64,000 nucleotides of DNA from Citrus sinensis (Eukaryota; Streptophyta; Magnoliopsida; Sapindales; Rutaceae). A model generated the notes under the pieces. The model was not told the origin of the DNA. It ran no database searches and was given only the letters and a program-made list of their open reading frames with translations. The translations under genes and the position numbers were made by a program. Shown here piece after piece: positions 24,346-36,036 of this stretch (position 1 is its first letter; each line of letters opens with the position of its first letter). The stretch is taken from the NCBI RefSeq assembly GCF_022201045.2, contig NC_068558.1, positions 7,407,501 through 7,471,500 on the forward strand, written 5' to 3'.

Positions 24346-26439
24346 TTAACTACAAATTGATAAATCCTGTTCTTTATATACTGTGGGCTTTAAATGACCA
24401 AGAAAAGATCTTGTCGTGTGTCCTTCTGTTTCAGAACTCCCAATTCTTGATTCTTTCAAAAATTCAGAACAGCGGAAAGCCGATTTCAGATCTCCATTCT
24501 CTTGATAACCGCGAACCATGACCTGGTTAATGACTGCATCAGGCACAATGCCCATCTTTATCATATCAGCAAGCAGCATCATCACATCAAGCATACGCTT
24601 GGCTCGTAAAAGCCCCCGTAGCATGGTAGTATATGTGCAATTATCTGGTCTTAAATTATCAGATCTCATATCTGAGAAAAGCTTACTAGCTTTTAAAATC
24701 TGCCCATCATAACACAAAGCTTGAATAATTGCGGCATACAGCACATGATTTGGGGAACAATATCCACCATCTGTTTTATCAGTCTTTTCTAGAAAAAAAT
24801 TTAATGCATTAGAAATCCTTCCATTTTTAAAAAGGCCATGAATCAAGCTACTAACTGTGAAAACACTAGGGGTGATTTTTGCCTCTAACATCTCCTTGTA
24901 CAGCCGAAGGGTTTCTTTCATGTTACCATCTTTACTAAGCCCATCAATCAAAGCTGTAAAAACAACGACATCAGGCACAAGGCTTTTAATTACCATTTCT
25001 GTGTATAAACCCATTGCAGCATCTATGTTTCCCGCCTTGCATTGACCATCAATCAAAGAAGAAAAGGTAACAACATTTGGTTCTACACCCTTTTCTGTCA
25101 TTTGAGAACACACACTCAAAGCCTTCTCCATATCACCTTCTTTGCAATATCCATCAATAAGGGAATTATATGTCACAACATTTGCAAGTATCCCCTCTTT
25201 ATACATTTTTTGCAATAAACCTTCTGCTCCTTCCAATTGACCCACACCACAAAGACCCTTAATAAGTATGTTGTAAGTGAATACATCTGGCGAGATTTCA
25301 AACTTTTCCATTTCAGAACACAAGCTCATTGCTTCAAAAAGGTTACCTGCCTTACAATGCCCGTCAATCAAGCAATTATACACAAATATGTTAGGAAAAA
25401 CACCAAATTTAGCCATGTGAACAAAAAAATTTCCTGCCGCTCTTAATTCACCCACTTTGCACAGCCCATCCATTAGGACACCAAACGTAACAACATTTGG
25501 CTGCAAATTATGATGTAACATTTCATGATAAAACTCGAGTGCTCGATTCACATCAGCCACTTTGCAATAGCCATCCATTAGAGCATTGTAAGTGTACAAA
25601 TTAGGAACCACGCCACATTCTCGCATTGACCTGAACATACTTTCAGCCTCAACCATCTTATTCTCATTGCACAAACCATGAATAAGAATTGTGTAAATCA
25701 CCACTGTCGGCTCAATCCCTTTGTCAATCATCTCATCAAACAAATTGAGCGCTTTCATAACATCACCTTGGCCACAACAACAATCAATAAGTACCCCATA
25801 CGTGACAACATCAGCAACCAACCCACACAACACCATTTCTTCATAAAATTCCCACACGGAATCAAACTTCCCCTTCTTAATTAACCCATTTAACAACGCA
25901 TTACATGCCTGAATAGCAGGCAAAACCTCAATTTTACGATACACCCACAAGGCCTCTTCAATGTGACCCATCTCAGAAAATGCGATAATTAACGTACTAA
26001 ACACAGAGGGATTGAATTTCGGTATCTCTAAACTGTTGAGTGCATTAAAGACAGAGTAACAGACATGGTGGGGTTTGCGAGATTTTAGGAGATTTTCAGT
26101 CACGTCTTTTATCAAACACCTGGCGTTTTTGTACAACTTGGCATTGGCTAAGACATAAAATATAGCTGCAAAGGGTGCAAGACTCTTGGTTGGGTTTAAT
26201 TTTTTGGAAGAAGAATTGAAAAGTACTAGTGCTTGGTTGGGTGTTTTAGAGTTCAGTATAGCATTTGTTAAATTTGAACGGGGTGGCAATGATGACGACG
26301 ACGACGACGATAAAGAAGAAAATGGTGTTGAAGGCATTGATGATGATTCAGAGATTGATCTTAAAGTGATTAAAGGCTGTTTGTTGATTTTGATGTCGAT
26401 GAAGGTGAGTTTTTGTTTTGGCGGGAAAATCTTCAACAT
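24346..26439 (-). CDS. P-class pentatricopeptide repeat protein, 697 aa
   Basis: An intronless ORF. After an N-terminal region with an organelle-targeting look (MLKIFPPKQKLTF, then a poly-Ser run near residue 45), about 15 degenerate 35-residue motifs follow head to tail. Examples are VVTYGVLIDCCC, LYTYNALMDGYCKV, VVTYNSLIDGYCKEGD and VVTFSSLIDGQCKAGN. The uniform 35-residue spacing and the absence of L/S, E or DYW motifs make it P-class. Such proteins bind organellar RNA one base per repeat and act in processing, stability or translation. Position near RPE and a NEN-type gene suggests orthology with the Arabidopsis PPR gene beside RPE (At5g61400, from memory). It is divergent from the next PPR gene, 744 bp apart. 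The RNA target is unknown. Confidence 0.93.
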   Translation of the reverse strand: MLKIFPPKQKLTFIDIKINKQPLITLRSISESSSMPSTPFSSLSSSSSSSLPPRSNLTNAILNSKTPNQALVLFNSSSKKLNPTKSLAPFAAIFYVLANAKLYKNARCLIKDVTENLLKSRKPHHVCYSVFNALNSLEIPKFNPSVFSTLIIAFSEMGHIEEALWVYRKIEVLPAIQACNALLNGLIKKGKFDSVWEFYEEMVLCGLVADVVTYGVLIDCCCGQGDVMKALNLFDEMIDKGIEPTVVIYTILIHGLCNENKMVEAESMFRSMRECGVVPNLYTYNALMDGYCKVADVNRALEFYHEMLHHNLQPNVVTFGVLMDGLCKVGELRAAGNFFVHMAKFGVFPNIFVYNCLIDGHCKAGNLFEAMSLCSEMEKFEISPDVFTYNILIKGLCGVGQLEGAEGLLQKMYKEGILANVVTYNSLIDGYCKEGDMEKALSVCSQMTEKGVEPNVVTFSSLIDGQCKAGNIDAAMGLYTEMVIKSLVPDVVVFTALIDGLSKDGNMKETLRLYKEMLEAKITPSVFTVSSLIHGLFKNGRISNALNFFLEKTDKTDGGYCSPNHVLYAAIIQALCYDGQILKASKLFSDMRSDNLRPDNCTYTTMLRGLLRAKRMLDVMMLLADMIKMGIVPDAVINQVMVRGYQENGDLKSAFRCSEFLKESRIGSSETEGHTTRSFLGHLKPTVYKEQDLSICS

Positions 26440-27183
26440 TGCTCAGACAGCTACTTTGAGGTTGATTGCCTCTGTCCATGTATTTCTGTAACTGTTCTTT
26501 ATTCCGTTAACGGTCTTCGGGAAAGTACCCAACGACGGAGAAAATGTTAATACCAAAAGGCCAACAAAAATAATTTTATCACTTCTTAATTTTTATTTTT
26601 TATTTTGATAACAATCTTAATATCCTATTTAAGTTTTCATTGATATAATTTATTTTCATTTTACTAATATTGAAAATGATCACCATCAAGAGTAATGCTA
26701 ACACTCTTTATCTTGTTGAAATTATTCAAAACAATATTGCTACCCAATAAAGTTGGATTAAAAAAAAAAAGTACTTCTAACCAATGCGACAACAAAGAAT
26801 AATTCTGCACATGAACTGAAATGGCAAAATTTAACAACTAATTATCTCGTCAAAATTTAAAATTAATACGCATCGTGTTATCAAGTAAATATGCATGCTA
26901 TCAACTACCATAGATTAGTAAATATTAATAATGACTAACATGATTGTGCTAAATACAAATAAATTATTAGATTACCAAAGCCTTAAACACTATGACAATA
27001 ATTAAAACTTGGGGATACCTAACATTATTGTCATTAAAAAAATTTGAGGCTATTTATAATACTCTAATATCTCTTTTCCAATAATAATAATAATAATAAT
27101 TGTGAATTTATATTACTCTAATAAGTAAAATCTAGGCCTGCTCCCTTGTGCATGTTACTTGTCTGCCAGCGGCGACTGCTTAA
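26440..27183. promoter_or_regulatory. Bidirectional intergenic region between two divergent PPR genes
   Basis: This 744-bp AT-rich spacer must hold the promoters of both the minus-strand P-class and the plus-strand E-class PPR genes. It contains an (AAT)n microsatellite near 27081-27100. I could not assign a TATA box to either gene with confidence. Confidence 0.5.
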
Positions 27184-28854
27184 ATGTTGGTTGAAGAAAT
27201 AATTCCCGCCAATCCGGCAACGAGCTCCAAAGCTCCAACAACGCGACAAATTTTTTCCCTATTACAAATCCGCAACACCACTAAAACACACTTTCAAATT
27301 CACTCTCAAATAATCATTAACGGCTTTTCCCAGAAGAACTACATCCTCGCAAAGCTCTTAGCTTTCTACGTGACATCGGGTTATCTCATAAATGCCCAAA
27401 AGGTTTTTGAAAAAACTGAAAACCCAAGTACTTCTATATGGAACCAAATGATTAGAGGCCATGCTAGGAGCGAAACGCCTGAAAAATCAGTTTACTTGTA
27501 CAAACAAATGATAGACAAAGAGACTGAGCCTGATGAGTACACGTATTCGTTTCTTTTGAGTGTGTGCGCAAGATGTGGGTTCTTTAGAGAGGGGGAGCAG
27601 GTTCATGGGAGAGTTTTGGCAAGTGGGTATTGCTCAAATGTGTTTATGAGGACAAATTTGATGAATTTGTATTTGATGAGTGGGGGGGAGTGCGGCGTTG
27701 GTTGCGCGCGTCTGCTGTTTGACGATATGCCTGCGAGGAGTGTTGTGAGTTGGAATTCGTTGCTTAAGGGGTATGTTAAGCGTGGAGATATTGATGGGGC
27801 ATGGAAGATTTTTGATGAGATGCCACACAGGAATGTCGTTTCGTGGACGACCATGATTTCGGGGTGTGCTCAGAATGGGAAGTCCAGGCAAGCGTTGTCT
27901 TTGTTTAACGAGATGAGAAGAGCCCGTGTGGGATTGGATCAAGTGGCGTTGGTGGCAGCTTTATCGGCTTGTGCTGAAATAGGGGATTTGAAGTTGGGAA
28001 AGTGGATACATTCATATGTTGAGGAGAACTTTTCTGTTGGAAGAGAACCAGTTTTAGTATCTTTGAATAATGCACTTATTCATATGTATGCTAGTTGTGG
28101 CGAGATTGAAGAAGCCCATGGAGTGTTTAGAAAAATGCAGAGGAGAAATACTGTTTCTTGGACGAGCATGATTACGGGATTTGCAAAGCAGGGCTATGCA
28201 CAAGAAGCTCTTGTTTTCTTTGAATGGATGCAGAGCTCGGGAGTGAATGGAGCAAGACCGGATGAGCTAACCTTCTTAGGTGTTCTGAGTGCTTGTAGCC
28301 ATGGTGGCTTTGTTGATGAGGGCCGCCAATTTTTTGAGTGCATGAATCAAAATTGGGGAATCAAACCAAGGATAGAGCACTATGGGTGCATGGTAGATCT
28401 CTTCAGCCGTGCTGGGTTAATGGATGAAGCTTTCAGTCTTGTTCAGAATATGCCCATGAAACCAAATGATGCTGTGTTGGGTTCTCTCCTTCTTGGTTGC
28501 AGAATTCATAACAATGCTGAGCTTGCCTCACAAGTCGCTCAGAAATTGGTGGCTGAGATTGACCCTGAGCAAGCTGCCGGCTATCTTGCACTTGTGGCTA
28601 ATGTGTATGCTGCTGCTAAAAGGTGGCAGGATGTTGCTGCTGTAAGACAGAAGATGATCAAGATGGGTGTAAGAAAGCCTCCAGGTCAAAGTTGGGTCCA
28701 AATTAATGGTGTTCTTCATGATTTTGTGGCTGGTGACAGTACCTACAAGCAGGCATCTTTAATTTATAAGACGCTTGGTGAGATTACCATGCAGGCTATG
28801 CAGGAAGGCTACAAGCCAGACATATCAGAGCTGTTTTTGGGTATTGAGGAATAG
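27184..28854 (+). CDS. PLS-class pentatricopeptide repeat protein, E subgroup, 556 aa
   Basis: An intronless ORF with alternating P, L and S motifs: NPSTSIWNQMIRGHARS, RSVVSWNSLLKGYVKRGD, RNVVSWTTMISGCAQNGK, ALSACAEIGDLKLGKWIH, and ACSHGGFVDEGRQFF. The C-terminus has the E and E+ type block (PNDAVLGSLLLGCRIHNN, YAAAKRWQDVAAVRQKM, PPGQSWVQING) but stops at ELFLGIEE without a DYW deaminase domain. E-type PPRs are usually organellar C-to-U RNA editing factors that recruit a DYW partner. The first Met at 27184 gives a plausible targeting region with IFSLLQIRNTTKTHFQIHSQ. The 3' two thirds of the gene, from about 27671, is duplicated at 42985-44163 as a broken copy. Confidence 0.93.
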   Translation: MLVEEIIPANPATSSKAPTTRQIFSLLQIRNTTKTHFQIHSQIIINGFSQKNYILAKLLAFYVTSGYLINAQKVFEKTENPSTSIWNQMIRGHARSETPEKSVYLYKQMIDKETEPDEYTYSFLLSVCARCGFFREGEQVHGRVLASGYCSNVFMRTNLMNLYLMSGGECGVGCARLLFDDMPARSVVSWNSLLKGYVKRGDIDGAWKIFDEMPHRNVVSWTTMISGCAQNGKSRQALSLFNEMRRARVGLDQVALVAALSACAEIGDLKLGKWIHSYVEENFSVGREPVLVSLNNALIHMYASCGEIEEAHGVFRKMQRRNTVSWTSMITGFAKQGYAQEALVFFEWMQSSGVNGARPDELTFLGVLSACSHGGFVDEGRQFFECMNQNWGIKPRIEHYGCMVDLFSRAGLMDEAFSLVQNMPMKPNDAVLGSLLLGCRIHNNAELASQVAQKLVAEIDPEQAAGYLALVANVYAAAKRWQDVAAVRQKMIKMGVRKPPGQSWVQINGVLHDFVAGDSTYKQASLIYKTLGEITMQAMQEGYKPDISELFLGIEE

Positions 28855-30016
28855 GACAGGTAGCAAGAGAAATTTGCTGTGTTGATAAACTGCATCTCGC
28901 GTTAAGTTCACTTACTCGAGTTTCTACAGTTCTTGAGATCATTTGTTTGTCTTATAGGCACTAGACAGTTGCTCATCTTATAAGGTATAAAATTTTTCGT
29001 CAATCTCCCAAAAAGTGTAAAATTCATGTAAACTAATAGAAGTATTCTTTCTAATACAGTTGATTGTCTATTGAACTCCCTCTTCACATACACATGCAAT
29101 TGTGGCATGACCTTAATCTTTTTTGTGTCACCAAATAAAATAATAAGCTAAGAACTAGCATGATGCACGATTGTGTTGAAATAGAATATCAATCAGGCAA
29201 TTCATTCATCATTTCATGTAATTTTCACAATTACTACCATCATTTTGCGTAAAATGAACTATGACCAATTCCAAATGCTTTTGAGAAAGGCAAGTGCTAA
29301 TAGTGATTATGTTTGATTTGCTAAATATAAAGCCAAAATTTCAATATGCTAGGCATATTTCATTCACTACTCAGCAAGAAACTATGCTGGTTTGGGCCCT
29401 AGGAGGAGGAAACGTGAGACACTGTGGGAGTCAGGAGAAAACCCCAATAATTGGCTAAGACAATGCTTGAAATTTTGAAATTACAGCTTTGGTTCTACTT
29501 ATGCATCAGCGCAAGGAATAATTCCATTTGCATATTCTCAATTTACTTGATGCCAACGGTTTCTAATTCCTTGTAATGTGTCCATATCCAATTTCTTAGC
29601 AGCATGTTTCTCATTCTCCTCATTTTAGATTCTTTTATCAAACTCGTTTCGGAAGAGATTGGAATCAACCAAGATATATGTGCAACATGGAATTTGTAGT
29701 TTATTTTTCTGTTCTGTTTATTCTCTAATAGTGTATATATATATAATGATATGATGGTATATGCCTATCCTCTAATATATTGAGTTTAACAGATATACAT
29801 GCGATTCGAAATTGAAACAATTATGAACGGAAAAAAAAGTTTAATAAATAAACACTTCACTTATTGAATAAATGATTCTAGTGAGATCATCCAAAACAAG
29901 CTAATTGTAACAATTTTTTTAGAAATGTAATAATAAAAGAGATTAATATATGATAAGAGCAGCAATGGTAGGAGCCGCCTCGCTTAATTTTATTAAACCC
30001 ATTGCTTGAAATTCAT
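27671..30016. repeat. Segmental duplication unit 1, left block (PPR 3' part and flank)
   Basis: This stretch matches 42985-46021 nearly continuously: PPR codons, 3' UTR, and intergenic landmarks such as CATGATGCACGATTGTG and GGCATATT. It ends exactly where the LINE begins (CCATTGCTTGAAATTCAT). Unit 2 continues without the LINE. The right block of unit 1 resumes near 37640 and runs to about 42395. Confidence 0.85.
28855..30016. other. 3' UTR and flank of the E-class PPR gene
   Basis: Noncoding DNA, present a second time at 44164-46021. The parallel copy shows it is old flanking sequence and not a gene. No RNA gene or coding exon was recognised. Confidence 0.55.
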
Positions 30017-30963
30017 GTAAAATTAGGATTAAAAAAGGTACAAAAGGTGAGATGGGCAAGTATCCATCCACATTATAGTTTCTGTATTGTTTACAACCAT
30101 TTTAGCAATGTAATGGGCAGTATCATTACCAAGCCTTGAAGTATGTTGCAGGGTGGTGTTGTTCAGTCTTCTTAGGCCTTCTTGAATTTATGAAATAATC
30201 CAGCATATTTCGATTCTGCTAAATTTCCTTCCCATAGCCAGATCCACAGCTTTTTGACAATTGGATTCAATCATCAGTGGCATACAACTAGTAGATTATG
30301 CCGTTTCAATTCCCAACAGAATTGCTTTTGCTTCTGTAGCAAGTACATCACCATAGAACATGTCCTACTTCTGAGCTGCTGCTACAAAGTTTCCCCTCAG
30401 AATCTCTAATTACTACTCCTACACCAGCCACCTAATTTTCCACCTTTTCTACAGCATCTACATTCACTTTAAAACATCCGATTAGAGGAGGTTTCCAAGT
30501 CTGGTCCTCTAAGCTCCTCTGTCTTGAAAAAAAAAGGCAGTGGAGGAGGTTTATTTTTTCTGTATGATTCTACAATTGCTTTTGCTTTAGCCACTGATAT
30601 TTGAGAATCTTCTCTCTTTTTCTCAAAGACAAAAAGATTCCTAGAATGCCAATTTGCCTAACAAAGAGCTATAAACAATTCCATTTCTACTTCACTTTTC
30701 TTTGCTGCCAATACTTGGAAGATACTCAAAATGTCTTAGGTGGTAAAAAGCTTCATATCATCTGGAAAGGCTATGTTCTTCCATGTCTTCTGTCATTCCT
30801 TACAGTTCAGAAGAGCATGGGCAGTATTCCTTCCTTATTTGCCACATCTTTGGCACTAGGGTTGTTACAAAACCTTTTTCTGCCAAAGGTTATCTGCTGT
30901 TGGAAGCAGATTCTGAGCTGCTCTCCACATGGATATCTTAACCTTCTCTAGTAAATCAAGCTT

Positions 30964-31233
30964 TCATATTGCATGCCACTCTAATGGACTTTTCTTAGAC
31001 AAAATTTTAAGTTTTAAAGCAACTTGATAACCTTTCTTTACTGAGTAATTACCATGTTTATCATAAGCCCACAAATGTCGATCTTGTCTTGGACTTCTTG
31101 GCAACATGATCTTCAAAATTTGGTCTGCATCTTCAGGTGTAAATTGTTGCCTAATTATAGTTTTATTCCATTTATGCTCCTCATTAATTAGCAAAGAAAC
31201 TGTGCTATCTATAGGCAAAGTTGGCGCTGACAA
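30964..31233 (-). pseudogene. LINE zinc-binding (zf-RVT-like) segment
   Basis: An 89-aa open piece with DADQILKIMLPRSPRQDRHLW and YSVKKGYQVALKL, then SPLEWHAI. These are typical of the region downstream of the RT in plant LINEs (the DxLxW..GxYSVKSGY pattern). It is part of the decayed LINE. Confidence 0.75.
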
Positions 31234-31849
31234 AATCTTGAAGGTTGAAGGTCTAGGAAGCCAATTGTTATTGTAGATTTTTACTTGTTCTCCATTTCCA
31301 ATTCTCTATCTCACACTATTTTAAATCACTTGTCCATTGTCAGAGAATACTCCTCCAACTAAATGATGGCTTACAACATTTCTTTGCATTTAAGAAACAT
31401 GTTTTTCTAAAATATTGTGCCTACAAAACCTTTGCCATTAGAGAGTCAAGGGATTGAAGCAATCTCCACCCTTGTTTGGCAACTAGGGCTTGGTTGAAAT
31501 TGGATAAGTCTATGAATCTCATTCCTCATTTTCTTTTGGATTTACACATCCTCTCCCGTCTAGCCTAATGAATGCTTCTGTGATATTCCTTTGAGTTCTA
31601 CCAAAATCGAGCTATTGCTTTTTGGATGTCAGCACATAGACCCAAAGAAATCCTAAACACACTCATAGCATAAGCAGGAGCTGCTTGGGCAATTGTTTGA
31701 TTAAAACTCTTTCCCTCAACTGGAAAATAGTTTGCTCTACCAATTGGATATCTTATTAAGCACTCTCAGCTTGATGTCATTGAAGAAGCCAAAGTTTCCA
31801 TGGACAACAACCTCAAATGCTTCTCATGTCTTGAAACAACATTGAGCTA

Positions 31850-32560
31850 GAAGATGCTTTTGATTTTATCAATTTGCTGGGCTTGGTTGTTTCCATTGAA
31901 GAGCATTGAGGATTTCTCGCAGTTGAAAATTTAACCAAAGGCAACTGTATAGCTATCAAACATTTGCTTTAGCCTTGTACAATCTTCATCATTGGCCCTT
32001 GCAAATATAAGGCTATCGTCTGCAAAGAGTAAATGAGTTATTGCCAAGTTGTTGTTGAATTTCAACCCCTAGATCAGCTTCTTAGCTTCAGCTTGCTACA
32101 ATAGATTTGAAAAGCCTTCTGCACAGAGAATAAAATGATAAGGAGACAGGCAACAACCTTGTCTCAATCCCCTTTGTAAGTGAATCATTCTTTTTGTTGT
32201 TCTATTAATGAGAATTGAGAAAGATATTGCTGAAATACATCTCATAATCAATTCAATTCATTTAGGTGAGAAATTTAGTTTCTTCATAACATTTTCCAAA
32301 AAGCCCCACTCCACAGTGTCATATGCCTTACTAATATCAAGTTTTTAAGGCAACTAGGGCATTTTTCCTCCCCTCATACAACCTTATCTTATGCAAGCAT
32401 TCATAACATATAACTACATTATCAATAATAAGTCTAATAGGAATAAAAGCACTCTGAGTTGGTAAGATTATACTATGCAACATATGTTTTAGTCTATTGG
32501 CTATGATTTTTGTTACAATTCTATAAATCACATTATATAAACTAATAGGCCTTAATATAT
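31850..32560 (-). pseudogene. LINE reverse transcriptase core, broken
   Basis: Minus-strand fragments give MIYRIVTKIIANRLKHML and ILPTQSAFIP (32531-32400), then QGCCLSPYHFILCAEGF and the catalytic FADDSLIF (32026-32003). The order and motifs match a non-LTR RT (NRLK, QxAF, GCPLSP, FADD). Several frame changes separate them. Confidence 0.8.
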
Positions 32561-33380
32561 GTCGCTTTTTTAGGCTTCTCCACCTTTGGGATTAAAGCAA
32601 TGTATGTATGATTAAGGGGAACAATATTACTTCTTTTATTGAGGATATAAAGGCATCAATACTCATTTGCTCACATATTTCCAGTGCTTTTGAAAGAAAA
32701 CTGTTGGAAGCCATCTGGTTTAGGGTCTTGGGTTAGACACATTTGGGACAAAGTTGTTATTATCTCCTCTGCAGTGAAAAGTCTATCCAGCTATTTATTC
32801 ATGTCATTTCTCTTATTACTCTAGTAGACATATCTTGAAAGACATATTCTATTTGAATTTGAGAAGGATTTGTTGTAATGAGTAACTATGTAAAGTAGTT
32901 GCAAAACATTTTTTCCACATCATCAGCTTCTTTTGTCTTAAGTCCCATATTCATCTAGAATTCCCCAGATTTTTTTTTTCCTTTTTCTAGATAATTCCTT
33001 GGCATGGAAAAATTTTATGTTTTTGTTTCCCTCTCAAAGCCAATCAACTATGGATCTCTTCTTCCAGTATATCCCCTCTTTCAGTAAAAGGCCACTAATA
33101 TACTTTTCTAACATTTTGATATGTTATCAATCTTCATAATGCCAATTTTATTATTTCATCCCCGTTAATTCATTTATCAACTTTTCCAGTTTCTTACCTC
33201 TATTTCTGAATGTTTCTTTACTCCAACATTGAAGTTGAGCCATTGATTCTTTTTTTTTTTAAGCATTTAACTGCACCTTCAGTCATTTCACCTTTTTTTC
33301 TCATCCCACACCTACTTAAAAATTTCTCTGCATTTGTCATAATGGTTCCATAAATTCTCATAGTGTACCTGAGTAAAAGT

Positions 33381-34202
33381 TGTTGGAAATTTTCAAAATA
33401 ATTGTGTCTTATGGTAAAGACATGTCCTATTAATTGTGCCTTATAGAAAATGTACCTTTCACTAAAGACTTGTCTAATTAAATAATGTCTTGTTGTAAGG
33501 ACATGTCCATTTAATTGTGTCTTGTAGAAAATGTATCCTTTTACTAAATGATATAACTTTTCATGGCAACATTTCACTTAGAGATGCATCATTTCATGGT
33601 GACATTTCATTTGAAATGGTGATGGTTCAATTTGGACCATTGATTAAAATCAAATCTAGATCCAATGGCCATGAATGAAGGGGTATCATGAAAGATGATA
33701 ACCCAAATGAGGGGGCACAAGTATATCTATAAATAGGGGTCATGTTTAAGCCATTTAGACATGAAATGAATGATCATACACCACTCTTTTCTTAGCATTC
33801 CTTTCTAGTACGAATCTCAACACAAAACACCCATTTCTTTTGTGCATTCACATTCTAATATATTGTTTTTTGCAGGAACAATATATTGTTTCTTGGTAGG
33901 CTTGCAACATTCAAGAGTATTCTAGTTTGCTTTCGTCGATGCACAACGCAAGCAAACAAACAAGTGCTTCATTGTATCCTGGAGGCATATTTGCTTAACC
34001 CATGTGCATCACTCAATTGGTGGGGGCAAATAACGTCTTAAGGAAAGCGACATTTGTAACGTGCCTTGAAGCACACAAAATTTATGCAGTTTCTTCCTAC
34101 ATACAGAGTTAGTTGTAAACACATTATTTTACATAATAAAGTTCCACCATTATTGTTGTATTTCTCTACATTTATCATTCCCCACAAAATTTACCACCAA
34201 CA
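33381..34202. mobile_element. Solo LTR (822 bp) nested in the LINE, 5-bp TSD AAAGT
   Basis: The element begins TGTTGG (33381) and ends CCAACA (34202), exact inverted termini of TG..CA type. It is flanked by AAAGT at 33376-33380 and AAAGT at 34203-34207. The LINE endonuclease frame is interrupted exactly here: on removal it reads on from the SDHNPIL block to HYENLWNHYDKCREIF. A TATA-like TATAAATAGGGG lies near 33730. No internal region is present, so it is a solo LTR left by recombination between two LTRs. Confidence 0.9.
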
Positions 34203-34930
34203 AAAGTTCTATTATATCTTAAACCCCTTCATTTCTCCACCACAACCATCAAAATAGGGTTATGATCTTATGTCCATGTCTTTAAAGTTTCAACAGCTGA
34301 TTCAAGAAACATATTACACTATTCATTGTTACCCAAGAAGCGATCTAATCATTCTTCAATCAGGCAGTGCTATATCTTTTGTTAAACCATGTAACAGGAC
34401 GCCCTTTACATCCCAAATCCACCAGATTGCATTCTCTAATGGCTTATCTAAATTGATACATCATGCAAACTTCTCTGTCATTTCCTTTTGTTTTCTCAAA
34501 AGGCCACAGAATTTCGTTGAAATCACTAAAGCACACCCAAGGCAGAGAAGATATGTTAGCTAACCTTTTTAAAAACGTTCATGTATGGTGTTTCTAGCTC
34601 ATTTCTAGGTGTCCGTAGATCCCTACACACCTCCAACAACTACCATTCTCAGCACAAACCATTACGTCAATTTGGCGTTTACTTTAGGACTTGATATCCA
34701 CCAATAAGTATGAGTTCTACATTAAGGCTAAACCTCATTTTGCCTGTTTTGTTTTCTTCAAAACAATTATAAAACTTCAACTTTTTACTTTTCTCTTGCA
34801 TTTGACTAGCTATTAGCTTGGTTTCGCAAAAGAACACAAGTTTAAGCTTATGCTTTTGGAGCAATTTTTAAGCTTTTCGGAACGTTGGGTCACTCCCCAG
34901 TCCATGAGCGTTCCAGCTTATAATATTCAT
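34203..34930 (-). pseudogene. LINE endonuclease domain, broken
   Basis: The minus strand starts at 34930 with MNIISWNAHGLG, then KHKLKLVFFCETK, LPWVCFSDFNEILWPFE, and SDHNPIL near 34240. These are the ordered motifs of an AP-type endonuclease at the N-terminus of LINE ORF2. Stops interrupt it, and the solo LTR separates it from the following region. Confidence 0.8.
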
Positions 34931-35115
34931 GGCCGTAGGTGGGGTTGGCGTCCAGCCTCCATCGATGTCAACATTATGCCTTCCGTTTCAAATTCCTCTA
35001 TTTCATTGTCTTGTTACTCCTTTGTTTCCATCTTCAGTTTTTGTTTTGCTTTTGGAGAGTTGAGAATCACTACTTCTGTTTGGCCACTTATTTTTTTTTC
35101 TTTTTTGCTCCTAAG

Positions 35116-36036
35116 CAGGGACGTAGCCAGGATTTTGATTGAGCCGGGGCATATTTAAAATCAAACATGACTCGAATGTGCGATTGCTCGTGTCATAAGT
35201 CCCTATTTGAGAAAATTTATTGTGGGCCCCATAAACTCCAAATGGGAGCTTGCCACATGTATGATTGTGCTCCTTATAAAGTGCGTCTGTATGCATCTAA
35301 TTGAAACCCCTATTTAAAGTATAATACATTTTTAAAAATTTAGATATCAATATATAACATTACAACTATAATATTTATTGATAATAAATTTACTTATTAC
35401 AATGGTTCTCCGTGAAAACTCCTCAATGAGATTTTATGAGTTGAAAATAATGCATTATCACTATAAGCAAAAATATATTTTTCAATATACAAGACTAGGT
35501 TATTACTTAATTTGCTCTTAAAATCTTTTAATAATAACAAAAATATTCATATATTGCAACACACAAAACAAATATGAAATGCATGATAAAATTATAAATT
35601 TTAAAACTAGACAAAAGATTAATTAGAAAATTAAAAATTAGAATTAGGTAGACTTACAACTTATGATTCGGTGTTGAAAGACTAAATAATTGATTTTACT
35701 TGAATAAAAAATAAAAAGATTAAATACCAGTCCATTAACCATTATACTAACATTTTGTTATGATTGTTTTGTATTTTAATATTTGTTCTTGTGTCTTTAA
35801 TCAAGTTTCATGAAATGTTAATAACTAATTAAATTATTTATAATTAGAAATTTAAACTAGGGACAATATGAAATATTTTAAAATTACTGGAGTCAATTTT
35901 AAATTTTATAATTCAACTGGGGCATTTTTCATAAATAACAAATAAAATATAATTTTTTAGTATAATTATAAAAAAAAAAATTTTAAAGCCAGCTGGGGCC
36001 TGTGCCCCACCTCGTCCCACGCTGGCTCCGTCCCTG
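35116..36036. mobile_element. Non-autonomous hAT-type element (921 bp), 8-bp TSD CTCCTAAG
   Basis: Terminal inverted repeats CAGGGACGTAGCCAG (35116-35130) and CTGGCTCCGTCCCTG (36022-36036) pair with one mismatch. Both sides carry the identical 8-bp duplication CTCCTAAG (35108-35115 and 36037-36044). Terminal CAGGG and an 8-bp duplication are hAT traits. The interior is AT-rich and shows no transposase frame. It is inserted in the C-terminal part of LINE ORF1. Confidence 0.92.

Noticed and set aside
24148-24360. Small plus-strand ORF downstream of the P-class PPR
   Set aside because: It overlaps other short frames, has no recognisable motif, and lies in the expected PPR 3' UTR.
27603-27942. 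Minus-strand open frames across the PPR gene
   Set aside because: They are shadows of the plus-strand PPR; the same shadow appears in the pseudogene at 42934-43263.
33218-33577. 119-aa minus-strand frame
   Set aside because: It is a chimera of LINE ORF2 sequence and the solo LTR, created by the insertion at 33381.
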